Below are positions 26,004-35,968 of a stretch of 64,000 nt of DNA, piece by piece. The notes under the pieces are model-generated. The model had not been told where the DNA came from. It saw nothing but the letters and a program-made list of their open reading frames with translations, and searched no databases. Position numbers and translations under genes: made by a program. Each line of letters opens with the position of its first letter. The first letter of the stretch is position 1. Origin of the DNA: Cytophagales bacterium (lineage in GTDB: Bacteria; Bacteroidota; Bacteroidia; Cytophagales; Spirosomataceae); assembly GCA_024742395.1 (NCBI GenBank), contig JANSYO010000019.1, forward strand, positions 1 to 64,000. Reading direction: 5' to 3'.

Positions 26004-27554
26004 ATGAAAAACTTTCTCTTCCTATTGTTTCTATTTTCTGGATTGGGTTCTCTCTATGCCCAAACAATTCACGGCTACGAGTACTGGTTTGACGAGGATT
26101 TTACAAACAGACAAATTATTTCTGTTAGTCCTTTGGAAACAGTAAACCTAAATTTCACAGTTTCTGCTTCAGCTCTGTCTCCTGGAATGCATATACTTAG
26201 TTTTAGATTTTTAGACGAGAACGGTACTTTTTCCCCTGTTAACAGTACTCACTTTTATAAACCCTATGAGACCGAGCAGACGATTGAGAAAAAAATGCAA
26301 ACCTACGAGTACTGGTTTGATATGGATTATGCAAACAGAGCCTCCATTCCAATAGGAAATCAAAAACAGGTCAACCTCTCACTTGAAATTGGTACTTCTG
26401 CAATTACAGATGGTATACATATCCTTAACCATAGGTTCAAAGATGACAAAGGGCAGTATTCTCCTGTGGTATCTCTATTTGCTTACAAAGTGCCTCAGGC
26501 ACCGTCAAGCATAGAAAACAAGATTATCGCATACCGATACTGGATAGATGATGATTTTGCGAATGCAAAAGACAGCACCTTGAGTGTCCCTGCTGAAAAT
26601 TTAATAATCCTTGACAAAACAAACTTAGGGCATCTCTCAAAAGGTTATTATACCTTAAACTTTCAGTTCAAAGACCAATTAGGGCAATGGAACTCTGTTA
26701 GCTCTACTGAAATAGAGAAAGATCTTTTACCCGTCTCCAATTTTACATATACCACAAACGAAAACTGTGATTCAACAAAAATAATCTTTTCTAACCTAAG
26801 TATAGACGCTGATACCTACTTCTGGGAATTCGGTGATGGTGAATCAACTACAAGTGTAGAGCCTGAGCATACTTATTATACCCCTGGAGTATATCAGGTG
26901 AGATTACTTGCCACTAATGCTACTAGTGGATCAGATAGCCTCAAAACCGTTTCTGTAACAGTTAAAGGAAATACGTCTGTCAATTTATCCAAAGTATCAT
27001 GTGGACCTTACACCTCTCCAAGTGGACTATATACCTGGTCAAATTCAGGCGTTTATTATGATACACTGGTTAATTCTTATGGCTGCGACTCGCTATTGAC
27101 CATTCAATTAACAGTAAATCCAGTAATAGTACCTAATCCTCCAATAGCAACAGGTAATTATCGTTGCGGTCCGGGATCCTTGAACTTAAGTGCGTCAGGA
27201 TGCACGAGCACATATAATTGGTTTTCCAGTAATACTGACCCAAACCCCTTAGGAGTTAATTCTCAGTTTGCCACACCTGAGATTGGTCAAACCACAACAT
27301 ATTATGTTGCCTGTAATGAAGGGGCTTGTCTTAGTGCCAGAACACCGGTCGTAGCTACGGTACATGTGAATGTTGTTCATCCACTTGGCATTCTACCAAG
27401 TGGTAGATACAGTTCATCGCAAACAATAAATAGCAAAGCTACATTAAGCAGTCCTACGACATATAAATCAGGAGGAAGTATTTTACTGGAGCCAGGCTTT
27501 AAGGCCAACAAAGGGACAGTTTTTAAAGCGGAAATTAGCCCATGTGAGAATTAA
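26004..27554 (+). CDS. Secreted repeat/PKD protein with 3-coathanger C-terminus
   Basis: A 516-residue exported protein. Start chosen at ATG 26004 (MKNFLFLLFLFSGLGSLYAQ), which gives a signal peptide; a longer frame from 25965 overlaps the previous gene. Three repeats begin GYEYWFDEDFTNR, TYEYWFDMDYANR and AYRYWIDDDFANA (about residues 20-250, roughly 75-85 residues apart). A PKD domain follows (FWEFGDGESTTSVEPEHTYY), then Ig-like segments and the C-terminal GCX-COOH/3-coathanger domain (SILLEPGFKANKGTVFKAE), which the giant protein at 1775-7774 shares. Likely a surface-displayed structural or adhesive protein; no enzyme motif. Confidence 0.75.
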   Translation: MKNFLFLLFLFSGLGSLYAQTIHGYEYWFDEDFTNRQIISVSPLETVNLNFTVSASALSPGMHILSFRFLDENGTFSPVNSTHFYKPYETEQTIEKKMQTYEYWFDMDYANRASIPIGNQKQVNLSLEIGTSAITDGIHILNHRFKDDKGQYSPVVSLFAYKVPQAPSSIENKIIAYRYWIDDDFANAKDSTLSVPAENLIILDKTNLGHLSKGYYTLNFQFKDQLGQWNSVSSTEIEKDLLPVSNFTYTTNENCDSTKIIFSNLSIDADTYFWEFGDGESTTSVEPEHTYYTPGVYQVRLLATNATSGSDSLKTVSVTVKGNTSVNLSKVSCGPYTSPSGLYTWSNSGVYYDTLVNSYGCDSLLTIQLTVNPVIVPNPPIATGNYRCGPGSLNLSASGCTSTYNWFSSNTDPNPLGVNSQFATPEIGQTTTYYVACNEGACLSARTPVVATVHVNVVHPLGILPSGRYSSSQTINSKATLSSPTTYKSGGSILLEPGFKANKGTVFKAEISPCEN

Positions 27555-27729
27555 AGAATTGGTTATAATATAGTTTACTTTAAGTACGAAGAAGGGTCAA
27601 TGAAGTCCATTCTGAATTTATAAATTTGTTGTACTTAATCTTCCTATTGTTCTTAACTATTTGCGGTTGACCCGCGGCTAAGCAATTGACATTTAATTGT
27701 AGTCAGATCTTATTGACTAATAATCAAAT

Positions 27730-28695
27730 CTAAAGCTCCTCATGCACTGTACTAATATGAATCAAAGCATCTCCCTGATTAACAATGGGAGAATGATTGG
27801 AACCTATGATATAGCCGGCGTGGCTTGATTTTACTTTTTTCTCGAAATCTCCGTAAGGGTCTGAAATGCTTCCCAATACCTCTCCCTTTTCTACCTTTTG
27901 ACCTATACTGACCACTCGTCTGTACATACCCGAGTGATTGGCTCTGATCCAGCTAGATTTCCTGATATAAATCTGCTCTTCCTGATTTGGACTGTCCTCT
28001 AATTCATTTGAGAAATCTCTTATTCCTAAATACTGCATGACACGCATGGTGCCTTGCAGTGCTTGCCTCGTTACATTTTTATCTAAATGCAGGTCTTTGC
28101 CTCCTTCAAAAAGCAAGACCTTTTTGCCTAAATCACTGGCAGACTTACGAAAGGACTTATCGCGAATGGGTGCGTCAATGATAAATTTAGCGGCAAATGC
28201 CTTTGCCAAACTCAAGCATTCCTTATCAGAGCCATCCATCCTAATCTGGGCGTAATTGAATCTTTTTCCACTGCCCGTATGGAAATCTATGCAGTAATCT
28301 ATGTGCGGAACGATCTCCGTCATTATGGCATGAGCAAATCGGCTCGCCAAAGAACCATTAACCGAACCCGGGAAAGTTCTGTTGAGGTCACGTCCATCAG
28401 GAAACTCACGAGTTTGGCTTAAAAAGCCAAAAACATTTACTACTGGAATACAAACTACGGTACCGGCTTTGGGCCTGTTGAGTTTTTGAGAAATAATCTG
28501 ACGGACTATTTCGACTCCATTCACTTCATCTCCGTGTATACCTGCTAATAACAACAAAACCGGTCCTTCTTTCGCCGATCTTTCAATGATGACAGGCACT
28601 TCTAAGCTAGTGCGTGTATGAAGCTTGGCAATATCGAGTGAAAGAACCGTTTTTCCCACTTCTATTTCTTTTCCTAAAAGGCGTAATTCTCTCAT
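27730..28695 (-). CDS. Succinylglutamate desuccinylase/aspartoacylase family zinc hydrolase
   Basis: A 321-residue M14-like zinc amidohydrolase. Zinc ligands are visible as His54 and Glu57 (AGIHGDEVNG) and His139 (DFHTGSG). The C-terminal part carries a barrel-sandwich-like domain (ILGSISDPYGDF in place of a lipoyl-type hairpin). Family members remove acyl groups from N-acyl amino acids, or act with RimK ligases; no RimK gene is seen here. It is separated from the GH127 gene by a strong terminator, so it is probably not part of the galactan locus. Confidence 0.85.
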   Translation of the reverse strand: MRELRLLGKEIEVGKTVLSLDIAKLHTRTSLEVPVIIERSAKEGPVLLLLAGIHGDEVNGVEIVRQIISQKLNRPKAGTVVCIPVVNVFGFLSQTREFPDGRDLNRTFPGSVNGSLASRFAHAIMTEIVPHIDYCIDFHTGSGKRFNYAQIRMDGSDKECLSLAKAFAAKFIIDAPIRDKSFRKSASDLGKKVLLFEGGKDLHLDKNVTRQALQGTMRVMQYLGIRDFSNELEDSPNQEEQIYIRKSSWIRANHSGMYRRVVSIGQKVEKGEVLGSISDPYGDFEKKVKSSHAGYIIGSNHSPIVNQGDALIHISTVHEEL

Positions 28696-28788
28696 AAAAA
28701 CCTCGCGTATAGTATTTCCGCAAAGTTGATGCTTATTCAGGTAATTAAACCCTTTACCCGGTTAAAATTGAAAATAAACATGGGTAAA

Positions 28789-28823
28789 AAAATGAGCTAT
28801 TGACAATATCAATAGCTCATTTT
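28789..28823 (-). terminator. Rho-independent terminator after the GH127 gene
   Basis: AAAATGAGCTATTG (28789-28802) and CAATAGCTCATTTT (28810-28823) form a perfect 14-bp stem with a 7-nt loop. On the minus strand the hairpin is followed by a T-run, which ends transcripts from the GH127 gene 23 bp upstream. Confidence 0.85.
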
Positions 28824-28845
28824 AAACATTTACTTCATGGCTTTT

Positions 28846-30852
28846 CTATTTCCATACTACCGGAAGAAAAACAGACATCTCTGAGATACCTCTATTGCTC
28901 CAGGCAAAATAAGGTATCAATTGAGTTTTGAAGGTTTTAAATACTGGTTTCTGAACAGCAGAATACATGCCTTCCTTTTTATCTTGCCTAAGTAAGACTT
29001 CTGTTTTTAAGGTATTAATTCCTCCCAGGAAATCCGGCTGAAAATCTGTTTTGAATGGAGTGTCGCCTTTGATGTACACATCAACTATACTGGCCTCTTC
29101 AGGAAGATCAGAGGACTCCATACAGTAAACCACAGGCCCGCGTTTTACTGCTACCTGATTTCTTACTTCCTCTATTCTATCGTTTCCTTCTACCAGTGTG
29201 GTCTCCATAGGCATATCCAGTAAAATCACATCTCCCTTCTTCCACTTTCTCGTAATTTTTGTGTAATTACCTGCTTCTGTATTTATGCCGGCATCCTTTC
29301 CATTGATCTTGATTTTGGCTCCATTGGCCCAGTCTGGTATTCTAATTAATATATCAAATGGATCTTCTTTACAGTTTTCAATAGTCAGTTTTACCAGACC
29401 TTTCCAAGGGTACTCTGTTTCTTGTTTTAACTCCAGTTCGGTGCCATCCAAGAGCCTAGTTTTTAATTTATTGCCACCATAAAGATTTACACTTAAGCCA
29501 TTTTCTGAAAGACTGTAAGCCCAGCCCGATACCTGTACGATGGTTCGCACTAAATTAGGCGGACAACAGAAACACTCTAAATATGATTGTCTCTCAGGGT
29601 ATTCGGTATTCATTTTTGAGTAATCGCGAGCCCCGTTAATCTTTCTGAGCGGATTGGCATAATAATATTCTTTTCCTGTAAGGCTAATTCCGGACAGTGC
29701 ACTGTTAAACAGAACAAGCTCCATCACATCAGCATGTTTTGACTCGCCCTTCAGACCCAACATTCTGTAATTAAACATAGAATTGCAGATATTGGCACAT
29801 GTCTCATTATAGGCCGTCATATTGGGCATCATGTACTCATCAATAAACCCTTCCTGAATTGGATCTCGGTTTGTGGAAGCACCGTAATGTGTTTGACCTA
29901 CAGCTCCGGTGAGATACATCTTTTTATTGGTTACATTATCCCATAATCTATCCAGAGCATCTATTAAGGCCTGTTCTCCGGTTTCAGCAGCCACATCTGC
30001 AGCACCTGCGTAGTAATACAAGGCCAATACCGCATGGCCTACTGCCTCTGTAGATTCTCTGAATGGCGTACGCTCCTGAACCATGTCGCCAATTGGATAG
30101 CCTATAGTTGCAGGATTTTCATCAACTCCGTATTTCCCTCTGTTATTGATAAACTTCTCTGCCAGTTTTAGATATCGGCCATCTTTGGTCGTTCTGTAAA
30201 GCTCTACCAATCCCATTATTTGAGTTTGGTTAAAACCAAACCTTCCATACCTACGGCTTTCGGGCATAAAAACGCTGTACAGATTATCGGCATGCTTTAT
30301 GGCAATATCAAGGAAGTTTCTTTGCCCGGTAACTCTGTAATGAATAACTGCACTGGTATATAAATGGCCACTATTGTACATCTCATGGTATTTTCGGTTT
30401 TCAAACCTATCAACCTTGGGGTTCAACTGAATCTGAGTTTGCAGATAACCATCTTCCATCTGAGCCTTGGCAATGATCGCAATGATTTCGTCAAGCTCAG
30501 CCAAAATTTTAGGGTCTTTATTTTGAGCATATACGTAACTCATAGCCTCCATCCATTTATAAAAGTCGCCATCATGCCAGGCAAAACCCTGATGTTTGCC
30601 TTCTTTTAAACCCGCAGCTATTTTAAAATTATTCAGTCCGTGTCCTACATCGCCTTTCAGCACCTCACCCATATAAGGCACCATAACCGATTCTGCCAAT
30701 TTGAATTTATCTGCCCAAAAACCTTCTGTCCAGTGGCAATCTCCCATGTTGATGCTTTTCAACTTTACATTTGGGCTGTTGGAATTATCGATAATCCCTT
30801 GAGCAAAGGATATTGTGCTCAAAAGCATTAAAAAAAGCGAATATTTTTTCAT
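28846..30852 (-). CDS. Glycoside hydrolase family 127
   Basis: A 668-residue exported enzyme (signal peptide MKKYSLFLMLLSTISFAQG) with the (alpha/alpha)6 barrel of DUF1680/GH127. The cysteine/glutamate cluster that holds zinc and the nucleophile in GH127 beta-L-arabinofuranosidases is present (ETCANICNSMF and YLECFCCPPN). Known activities are beta-L-arabinofuranosidase and, in Zobellia, alpha-1,3-(3,6-anhydro)-D-galactosidase on carrageenan oligosaccharides. The neighbouring anhydrogalactose pathway makes the second activity more likely here, but the sequence cannot decide. It is followed by a strong terminator and preceded by a sulfatase gene 180 bp away. Confidence 0.85.
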   Translation of the reverse strand: MKKYSLFLMLLSTISFAQGIIDNSNSPNVKLKSINMGDCHWTEGFWADKFKLAESVMVPYMGEVLKGDVGHGLNNFKIAAGLKEGKHQGFAWHDGDFYKWMEAMSYVYAQNKDPKILAELDEIIAIIAKAQMEDGYLQTQIQLNPKVDRFENRKYHEMYNSGHLYTSAVIHYRVTGQRNFLDIAIKHADNLYSVFMPESRRYGRFGFNQTQIMGLVELYRTTKDGRYLKLAEKFINNRGKYGVDENPATIGYPIGDMVQERTPFRESTEAVGHAVLALYYYAGAADVAAETGEQALIDALDRLWDNVTNKKMYLTGAVGQTHYGASTNRDPIQEGFIDEYMMPNMTAYNETCANICNSMFNYRMLGLKGESKHADVMELVLFNSALSGISLTGKEYYYANPLRKINGARDYSKMNTEYPERQSYLECFCCPPNLVRTIVQVSGWAYSLSENGLSVNLYGGNKLKTRLLDGTELELKQETEYPWKGLVKLTIENCKEDPFDILIRIPDWANGAKIKINGKDAGINTEAGNYTKITRKWKKGDVILLDMPMETTLVEGNDRIEEVRNQVAVKRGPVVYCMESSDLPEEASIVDVYIKGDTPFKTDFQPDFLGGINTLKTEVLLRQDKKEGMYSAVQKPVFKTFKTQLIPYFAWSNRGISEMSVFLPVVWK

Positions 30853-31032
30853 TAGTATAAGTTATAATTCTTTGAAAATGGATACTATTTAGGTGTGTAG
30901 CATCCTGAAGTTCCCAAAGTTTTGGTTCTGTTTCTACCTAGGGTTTACAAAACAAAGAAAATACAAAAATCTGCTATGCTCTTTGTCTTACTTAGCCCAT
31001 ATCAGGCTTATTTTAACCTACTAAATACGGTC

Positions 31033-32408
31033 CTATTCTACTTTCCTGTATTTATCCATTAGCTCAATATCGAGCTGTTCGTACAGCTTTTTCAACATCC
31101 ATCTGGGTCTTTCTAAGGTTAGCTCCCAGGCAAATATCATCTTATACATTTTTTTAACCCTATCTGGATACTGGCCTGAAAGATCGTTTTGCTCAGAAAT
31201 ATCTTCATCAATTTTGAAAAGCTCGGCAGGTCTGTCCGGATACCTTATTAATTTCCAGTCGCCTTCTCTTACTACAGCTCTTGCATCTTTTTTCCAGTAA
31301 AGTACCTCGTGTGGCCTGGCTTTATTTTGACCTGTCACATAAGGAATTAGATTTACACCATCCAAGCCTTTCAAACTCTCTGATTGGCCACCGGCCACCT
31401 GAAAAAAGTAGGAAGAAGATCCAAGGTACTCACAGGATATTCATATTCAGAACCAGCTTCTACTTTACCCGGCCATCTCATCAGAAACGGTACACGAATA
31501 CCCCCTTCCAGATGAGTGGCTTTAGCTCCCGCCAACGGAAGGTTTACTGATGCATTATGATCTACGGGCCCTCCATTGTCATTCGTGAAAATAACCAAGG
31601 TATTCTCAGCAAGACCGGATTCGTCAAGATAGTCGAGTATTTCACCGCAGGCCCTATCCAGGGCAAGGGTCATGGCTGCTACTTGTTTTCTTCTCCCCGT
31701 TAACTCAGGAAACATAGCAAGGTCTTCTTCAGTGGCATCCATGGGTGTATGCACTGCATTAAAAGCTACGTAAGCAAAGAACGGATGCTGCTTATTTTTC
31801 TCCATGAAAGCGATGGCCTCTTCTGCGAGTAAGTCAGTCAGATATTTTTGGGGTTCCTGAAAATTATTGAATCCGTATTCCAATTTGTTTTGAACATCGG
31901 CTGGCGGGGTTTCATAAGCAAAATAGTCTCTTGCTCCGCCCCTAAAGCCCACAAACTCATCAAAACCTCTTTTTAAGGGATGAAATCTGTCTGCACCACC
32001 CTGGTGCCATTTACCAAAAATGGCCGACTTATACCCTAAGGTTTTAAGGTAATCGGCAATGGTTTTCTCCTCCACCGGCAAGCCCATCTCAATACCGTCG
32101 GCAGCAGATACCGCACTCATGTAACCAGGCACATTGTTCTCTTCAAAACCAAATCGTTGCTGGTATTTTCCCGTTAAAAGACCGGCCCTGGAGGGTCCGC
32201 AAGTAGGGTCTGAAACGTAGGCTTGTTTGAAAAGCATTCCTTGCTTCGCCAGCCTGTCCAGATTCGGGGTTTTCATTACTTTACTTCCCTGAAAACCGAA
32301 ATCGGCATAGCCCGCATCATCTGCAAAAAGCATCAAAATGTTGGGTGTCTTTTGAGAATAAGCCATCATAGAAGAAAGAAAGAGAATAGAAAGGAGTAGT
32401 TTTTTCAT
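31033..32408 (-). pseudogene. Family S1 sulfatase, split by a frameshift (31371-32408 + 31033-31398)
   Basis: Two overlapping frames form one exported S1 sulfatase of 458 residues if one T is added to the T6 run (minus-strand reading) near 31403-31408, giving [15 protein letters not shown] as in intact sulfatases. Signal peptide [19 protein letters not shown]; start at ATG 32406-32408. The formylglycine motif is Cys70 in TCGPSRAG; metal site LFADDAG and the later NDNGG block are intact. The second frame holds the C-terminal subdomain ([20 protein letters not shown]). As given, the protein would lack its last 120 residues. Either a genuine inactivation or a homopolymer sequencing error. Its neighbours (GH127, PhoD) suggest desulfation of galactan fragments. 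Confidence 0.8.
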
Positions 32409-32453
32409 TTTACAGGTTGAATATTTCTTCACAAATCAAAGAATTAAAAACAC

Positions 32454-32485
32454 TCAGGACAGAGCCTTATTTAGCCTTGTCCTGA
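32454..32485 (-). terminator. Terminator after the PhoD-like gene
   Basis: TCAGGACA (32454-32461) and TGTCCTGA (32478-32485) form an 8-bp stem; on the minus strand it is followed by GTGTTTTTAATTC. It lies between the PhoD-like gene (ends 32559) and the sulfatase gene start (32408), so these are separate units. Confidence 0.65.
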
Positions 32486-32558
32486 CGATAATTATCAAAT
32501 TTCAAAAATCCATCTTAACCTGCCGAAAAAGGTGACTCCATTAAAACTAAACATAGGT

Positions 32559-35054
32559 TTAAACCTCTAGCTCTTCCTTAGGATCATTCGTGATTTCAAC
32601 ATTCTCTTTTACCACCGAATCGTCTTGCCCTAGTACGACTTTGTAAGTTAAATTCTCAAAAACCGGTGGTCTAAATTCTCTTCCTGTCAACCTAATAGCC
32701 GTAACCAACTCATTGTTTTTCTGCTTATAAATTCTTAGAAGCTGGTTAGGCAAATTGGTTTTAATAATGGGTAAATAGCCGATCGCCGTTCTTCCGTCGT
32801 TATCGAGTTGGTTTATAGTATGCGGCCAGCCCGGAAAGGTATTTGTAGGAGTGTTTTTTGAAAGATCAGCCAAAAAACGAATGGCTTCCATTTTTATAGT
32901 TCTTTGAGAAAGGTCAAAAAGAATGATCCCAAATCCAGAAGCCTTTTTCTGTGCTAACAGATACCTGTTCTTTTCTTTGTAAATATCCTCCTCGGGATTG
33001 CCTACGGCATATACAAAATTCTTATTCCCAAATATATCCTGATACAGACCTGTATTTTTTAAACCATGATCTGGCCTGTCAGTAAAAGGAATATTGAGCT
33101 CATCAGGTTTAGACCATCTGGGATAACCCGTGGCTATAGCAGGGGTGCAATATGTATAGCCACCATCTCTTCTTTCATCAATGCTGTATTGTACAATAAA
33201 TGGCAAATGTTGATCTCCATTTATGTGAAATACAGCAGCCTTTTGCATTAGTCTGAGTACTTCGTCTCTTTGCTTTTTTGGCCAGCCTCCGGAGTCTAAA
33301 TCACCAAAAAGGAACTCCTTTTTAGGGCCATGATGCGTAGCAACATTGGCAAATAAGGTTTGACTGAGCAAAACTTTCATAGAAGCATCTTTCCAGTCTT
33401 CTACCCAGTTTTTTAAAAACTCCATTTGTGGATTCCCCATCATCTCAAGCAACTCTGATTCCAGTTCGCTTCCATCCAGCCTATCCGTTACATGATCTAT
33501 TCTTCCATCACCTTTTCTGATCATTTCAGGACCAGATTTAAACATTCTGTCGCTCACAATGGCAAAACTGACGCCGCCATAGCATAAGTGTGTAAACCAG
33601 GTACTAATGCCTGAGGGCAACAGTTCATTAAGATAAGGATCCGGTAAATGTTGACACTGCGTTCTGTTAACTACATTTACCATTTTGGCTGTTTGAACAT
33701 AACCTCCTCTGGCATCTCGTTTGGCTTCCCATTCTTCCATTGTAACCAGATTGCCACCTTCTCCCCAAAGGTTTCCCTGAAAAACATCGTGATCATCTGG
33801 AGTACAAATGGTAGGCCTGTCTCTCATGATGTTTCCAAAAGCCCAGCCAAACATATACCATTTACCCAGATAACTTAGAATTGCTTTTTCCTCAGGTTCC
33901 CTTTTGATAGGATAGCCGCCATTCTCTTCATATATCTGGTCGCCGGAAAAATACAGAATATCAGGATTCGTTTTCTCGAGATTTTCAACCAATGGCCTGT
34001 ACGGAAATCCACTTCCATTCTGACAGGTTAATGCTCCCAATTTTAGTTTTTCAGTCGATGGTTCGTTCCGAATGAGTCCTTCGTAACTGTGAGTCTCCTT
34101 ATCTAACTCATAAACAAGTTTATAATCTACCGCATGGCTAGACTGCCAATCGTCAATTCTGAAAGTAGTTGTAAACGATTCGCGATGTACTTTTTGAACC
34201 TGCACCTCATGCCACTGACTGCCCTTCTTCAAAAGTAAAGACACTTCCTGATTATCCTTACTGCCTATTGGCGGTAGTTGTGCTGTTAACTTCAGCGTTT
34301 TATTATGTAGTGTGTACATACTCCATAAAATGGGTCCGTAAGAAGCCGCCTTTTCCTGCAAAACCTTGGAACCTGTTACAGAAATATTGTTCCACCAAAA
34401 AGATGAGCCGCTCTTCGTATGTTTAAGGGCTATCCAGCCGTTTACATCCCTATAAACCTTTGAGGATATTTCGGCTGATAAACCATTTCTGTCTTTTATA
34501 CTAAAAAGGACTTCCGTAATGTTTTCCTGAGTTTCAGCCTTGAGCTCCATTTCAAAATTTTTGAAATCAAACGACTGTTCAATAAGCATGATTTCCTCTC
34601 CAATATATATATGGCCATCAATACTTACTCCGGCTTCAATGCCCTTACCAAAATAGCAGGCAGCAGGCAGGTTATCAGGATCTGTGCTGTCTCTTAAACC
34701 AATCTCGAACCCAATGGTAGATTCATTATTCTCCTTTTTAATATGGCCTGCATTTGCCTTCAATTGTAAAAAACCATTGCCCTCTTTAAGCTTTAGCGTT
34801 AAGAAGTTCACTCTTGAGTTTTTGACTTTGCCGTCAAACTCAACTCTCCCATTCTGCACCCGCCAATCTTCCATGGGAATACTCCAAAGGCTTTTATTGA
34901 GCCAAACTCTGTCATTCGTATTCTTGAAATCAAACTGATGTAATGGAGCTAAAATATTTGGTTCTTCCGCAGCACTCTTAAAAACCGGACTCACACTAAA
35001 AACTGAAAGACTCGCTGCAAGTCTTTGCAAAAATATTCTTCGATCTAAAGGCAT
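32559..35054 (-). CDS. PhoD-like metallophosphatase, Tat-exported
   Basis: An 831-residue protein with a twin-arginine signal (DRRIFLQRLAASLSVFSV). An N-terminal beta-sandwich region of about 240 residues (laminin-G-like by feel) and a PhoD-type N-domain precede the metallophosphatase domain (about 345-700). Metal-binding motifs: LKLGALTCQNGSG, DILYFSGDQIYEE, CTPDDHDVFQG and HINGDQHLPF. PhoD enzymes are phosphodiesterases/phosphomonoesterases with Fe/Ca; here it lies among sulfatases and glycosidases, as is seen in marine polysaccharide loci, so it may act on a substituted glycan or scavenge phosphate. Length is greater than classical PhoD because of the N-terminal extension. Confidence 0.8.
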   Translation of the reverse strand: MPLDRRIFLQRLAASLSVFSVSPVFKSAAEEPNILAPLHQFDFKNTNDRVWLNKSLWSIPMEDWRVQNGRVEFDGKVKNSRVNFLTLKLKEGNGFLQLKANAGHIKKENNESTIGFEIGLRDSTDPDNLPAACYFGKGIEAGVSIDGHIYIGEEIMLIEQSFDFKNFEMELKAETQENITEVLFSIKDRNGLSAEISSKVYRDVNGWIALKHTKSGSSFWWNNISVTGSKVLQEKAASYGPILWSMYTLHNKTLKLTAQLPPIGSKDNQEVSLLLKKGSQWHEVQVQKVHRESFTTTFRIDDWQSSHAVDYKLVYELDKETHSYEGLIRNEPSTEKLKLGALTCQNGSGFPYRPLVENLEKTNPDILYFSGDQIYEENGGYPIKREPEEKAILSYLGKWYMFGWAFGNIMRDRPTICTPDDHDVFQGNLWGEGGNLVTMEEWEAKRDARGGYVQTAKMVNVVNRTQCQHLPDPYLNELLPSGISTWFTHLCYGGVSFAIVSDRMFKSGPEMIRKGDGRIDHVTDRLDGSELESELLEMMGNPQMEFLKNWVEDWKDASMKVLLSQTLFANVATHHGPKKEFLFGDLDSGGWPKKQRDEVLRLMQKAAVFHINGDQHLPFIVQYSIDERRDGGYTYCTPAIATGYPRWSKPDELNIPFTDRPDHGLKNTGLYQDIFGNKNFVYAVGNPEEDIYKEKNRYLLAQKKASGFGIILFDLSQRTIKMEAIRFLADLSKNTPTNTFPGWPHTINQLDNDGRTAIGYLPIIKTNLPNQLLRIYKQKNNELVTAIRLTGREFRPPVFENLTYKVVLGQDDSVVKENVEITNDPKEELEV

Positions 35055-35098
35055 TTTATATAGGGTTGAAACTCGGTTTAAGATAATAAATAAAAATA

Positions 35099-35120
35099 GG
35101 CCGGAAGCAATGCTCCCGGC
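35099..35120 (-). terminator. Terminator after the aldolase gene
   Basis: GCCGGAAGC-AAT-GCTCCCGGC forms a stem with one mismatch. It is flanked by TTTT on the plus side and by CCTATTTTTATTT on the minus side, so it can end transcripts of the anhydrogalactose catabolic genes before the PhoD-like gene. Confidence 0.6.
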
Positions 35121-35320
35121 TTTTCTCGTCTACCTTATCCTATGTATTTGTCGTATAAAATCCTGACTCCAGCCTAAACAGATTTCTATAGAAGCATGTT
35201 TAGGAATGATGCATTAAAGCCTTGCTTAATACAACGTAAAGTAGCAAAAGAAAAAGCGATGATTTATGCCGTGTATTAACCTAAAGTAGCTCTATATTAG
35301 CCAGCTTTAGCATTTGCTTT

Positions 35321-35968
35321 TTATGGTAGAAAATTCTGGATTTCTCCCTTAATGGCCTGAAAATGACTTTTTAGGCCTCGCAGATCTTTTGAAGCTAGTA
35401 TTTCTTTAGGCAATAATGAACCGCCCATTCCCACGCCGTAAACATTCGCTTTAAAAAAGGACTGAATGTTTTCTTTAGATACGCCGCCTGTAGGCAATAA
35501 CTTTATCGAATTTAAAGGCCCCATGAGGTCTTTAATGTATTTCACGCCTAATTGTGTAGCCGGAAATACCTTCACCGCTGTAGCTCCTAAAGACCAGGCC
35601 TTATAAATTTCGGTGGGAGTATAGGCACCGGGAAAAATAGGGATGCCTTCTTTTACAGATGTGGATATTACTTCCTCATCAATGATGGGGGTAACCATAA
35701 ACTGCGAACCCGCATTTTTTGCCTTCTGGTAGTCCTCAATATTACAAACAGTACCAGCCCCGATATTTAATTCGGGAAACTCTTTTGCAAGAGTAGAGAT
35801 TATTTCAGCTGCTCCAGGAGTATTCATGGTGATTTCTAAAGTATAAAAACCACAGGACAAATAGGTTTCGGCCACCCATTTAGCCGCCTCGGCCTCTATT
35901 CCTCTAACAATACCAACAATGGGTAATTGTTTGAACTTACTTTCTGAAAACGGTATTTTATTTGGCAT
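35321..35968 (-). CDS. 2-dehydro-3-deoxy-phosphogluconate/phosphogalactonate aldolase
   Basis: A 215-residue class I aldolase of the KDPG/KDPGal family. The Schiff-base lysine is Lys133 in AVKVFPATQ; Glu45 (TLEITMNTP) and the GAGTVCN and GAYTPTE blocks are present. It cleaves 2-keto-3-deoxy-6-phosphogluconate or -galactonate to pyruvate and glyceraldehyde 3-phosphate. It overlaps the DgoK-type kinase gene by 11 bp, so it is translationally coupled to it and phosphogalactonate is the likely substrate. In Zobellia the equivalent step of D-anhydrogalactose catabolism is named DauD (from memory). Last gene of the catabolic run, followed by a terminator. Confidence 0.9.
   Translation of the reverse strand: MPNKIPFSESKFKQLPIVGIVRGIEAEAAKWVAETYLSCGFYTLEITMNTPGAAEIISTLAKEFPELNIGAGTVCNIEDYQKAKNAGSQFMVTPIIDEEVISTSVKEGIPIFPGAYTPTEIYKAWSLGATAVKVFPATQLGVKYIKDLMGPLNSIKLLPTGGVSKENIQSFFKANVYGVGMGGSLLPKEILASKDLRGLKSHFQAIKGEIQNFLP

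Noticed and set aside
27730-28695. Succinylglutamate desuccinylase-like gene as part of the galactan locus
   Set aside because: A strong terminator separates it from the GH127 gene and its family has no known role in galactan breakdown.
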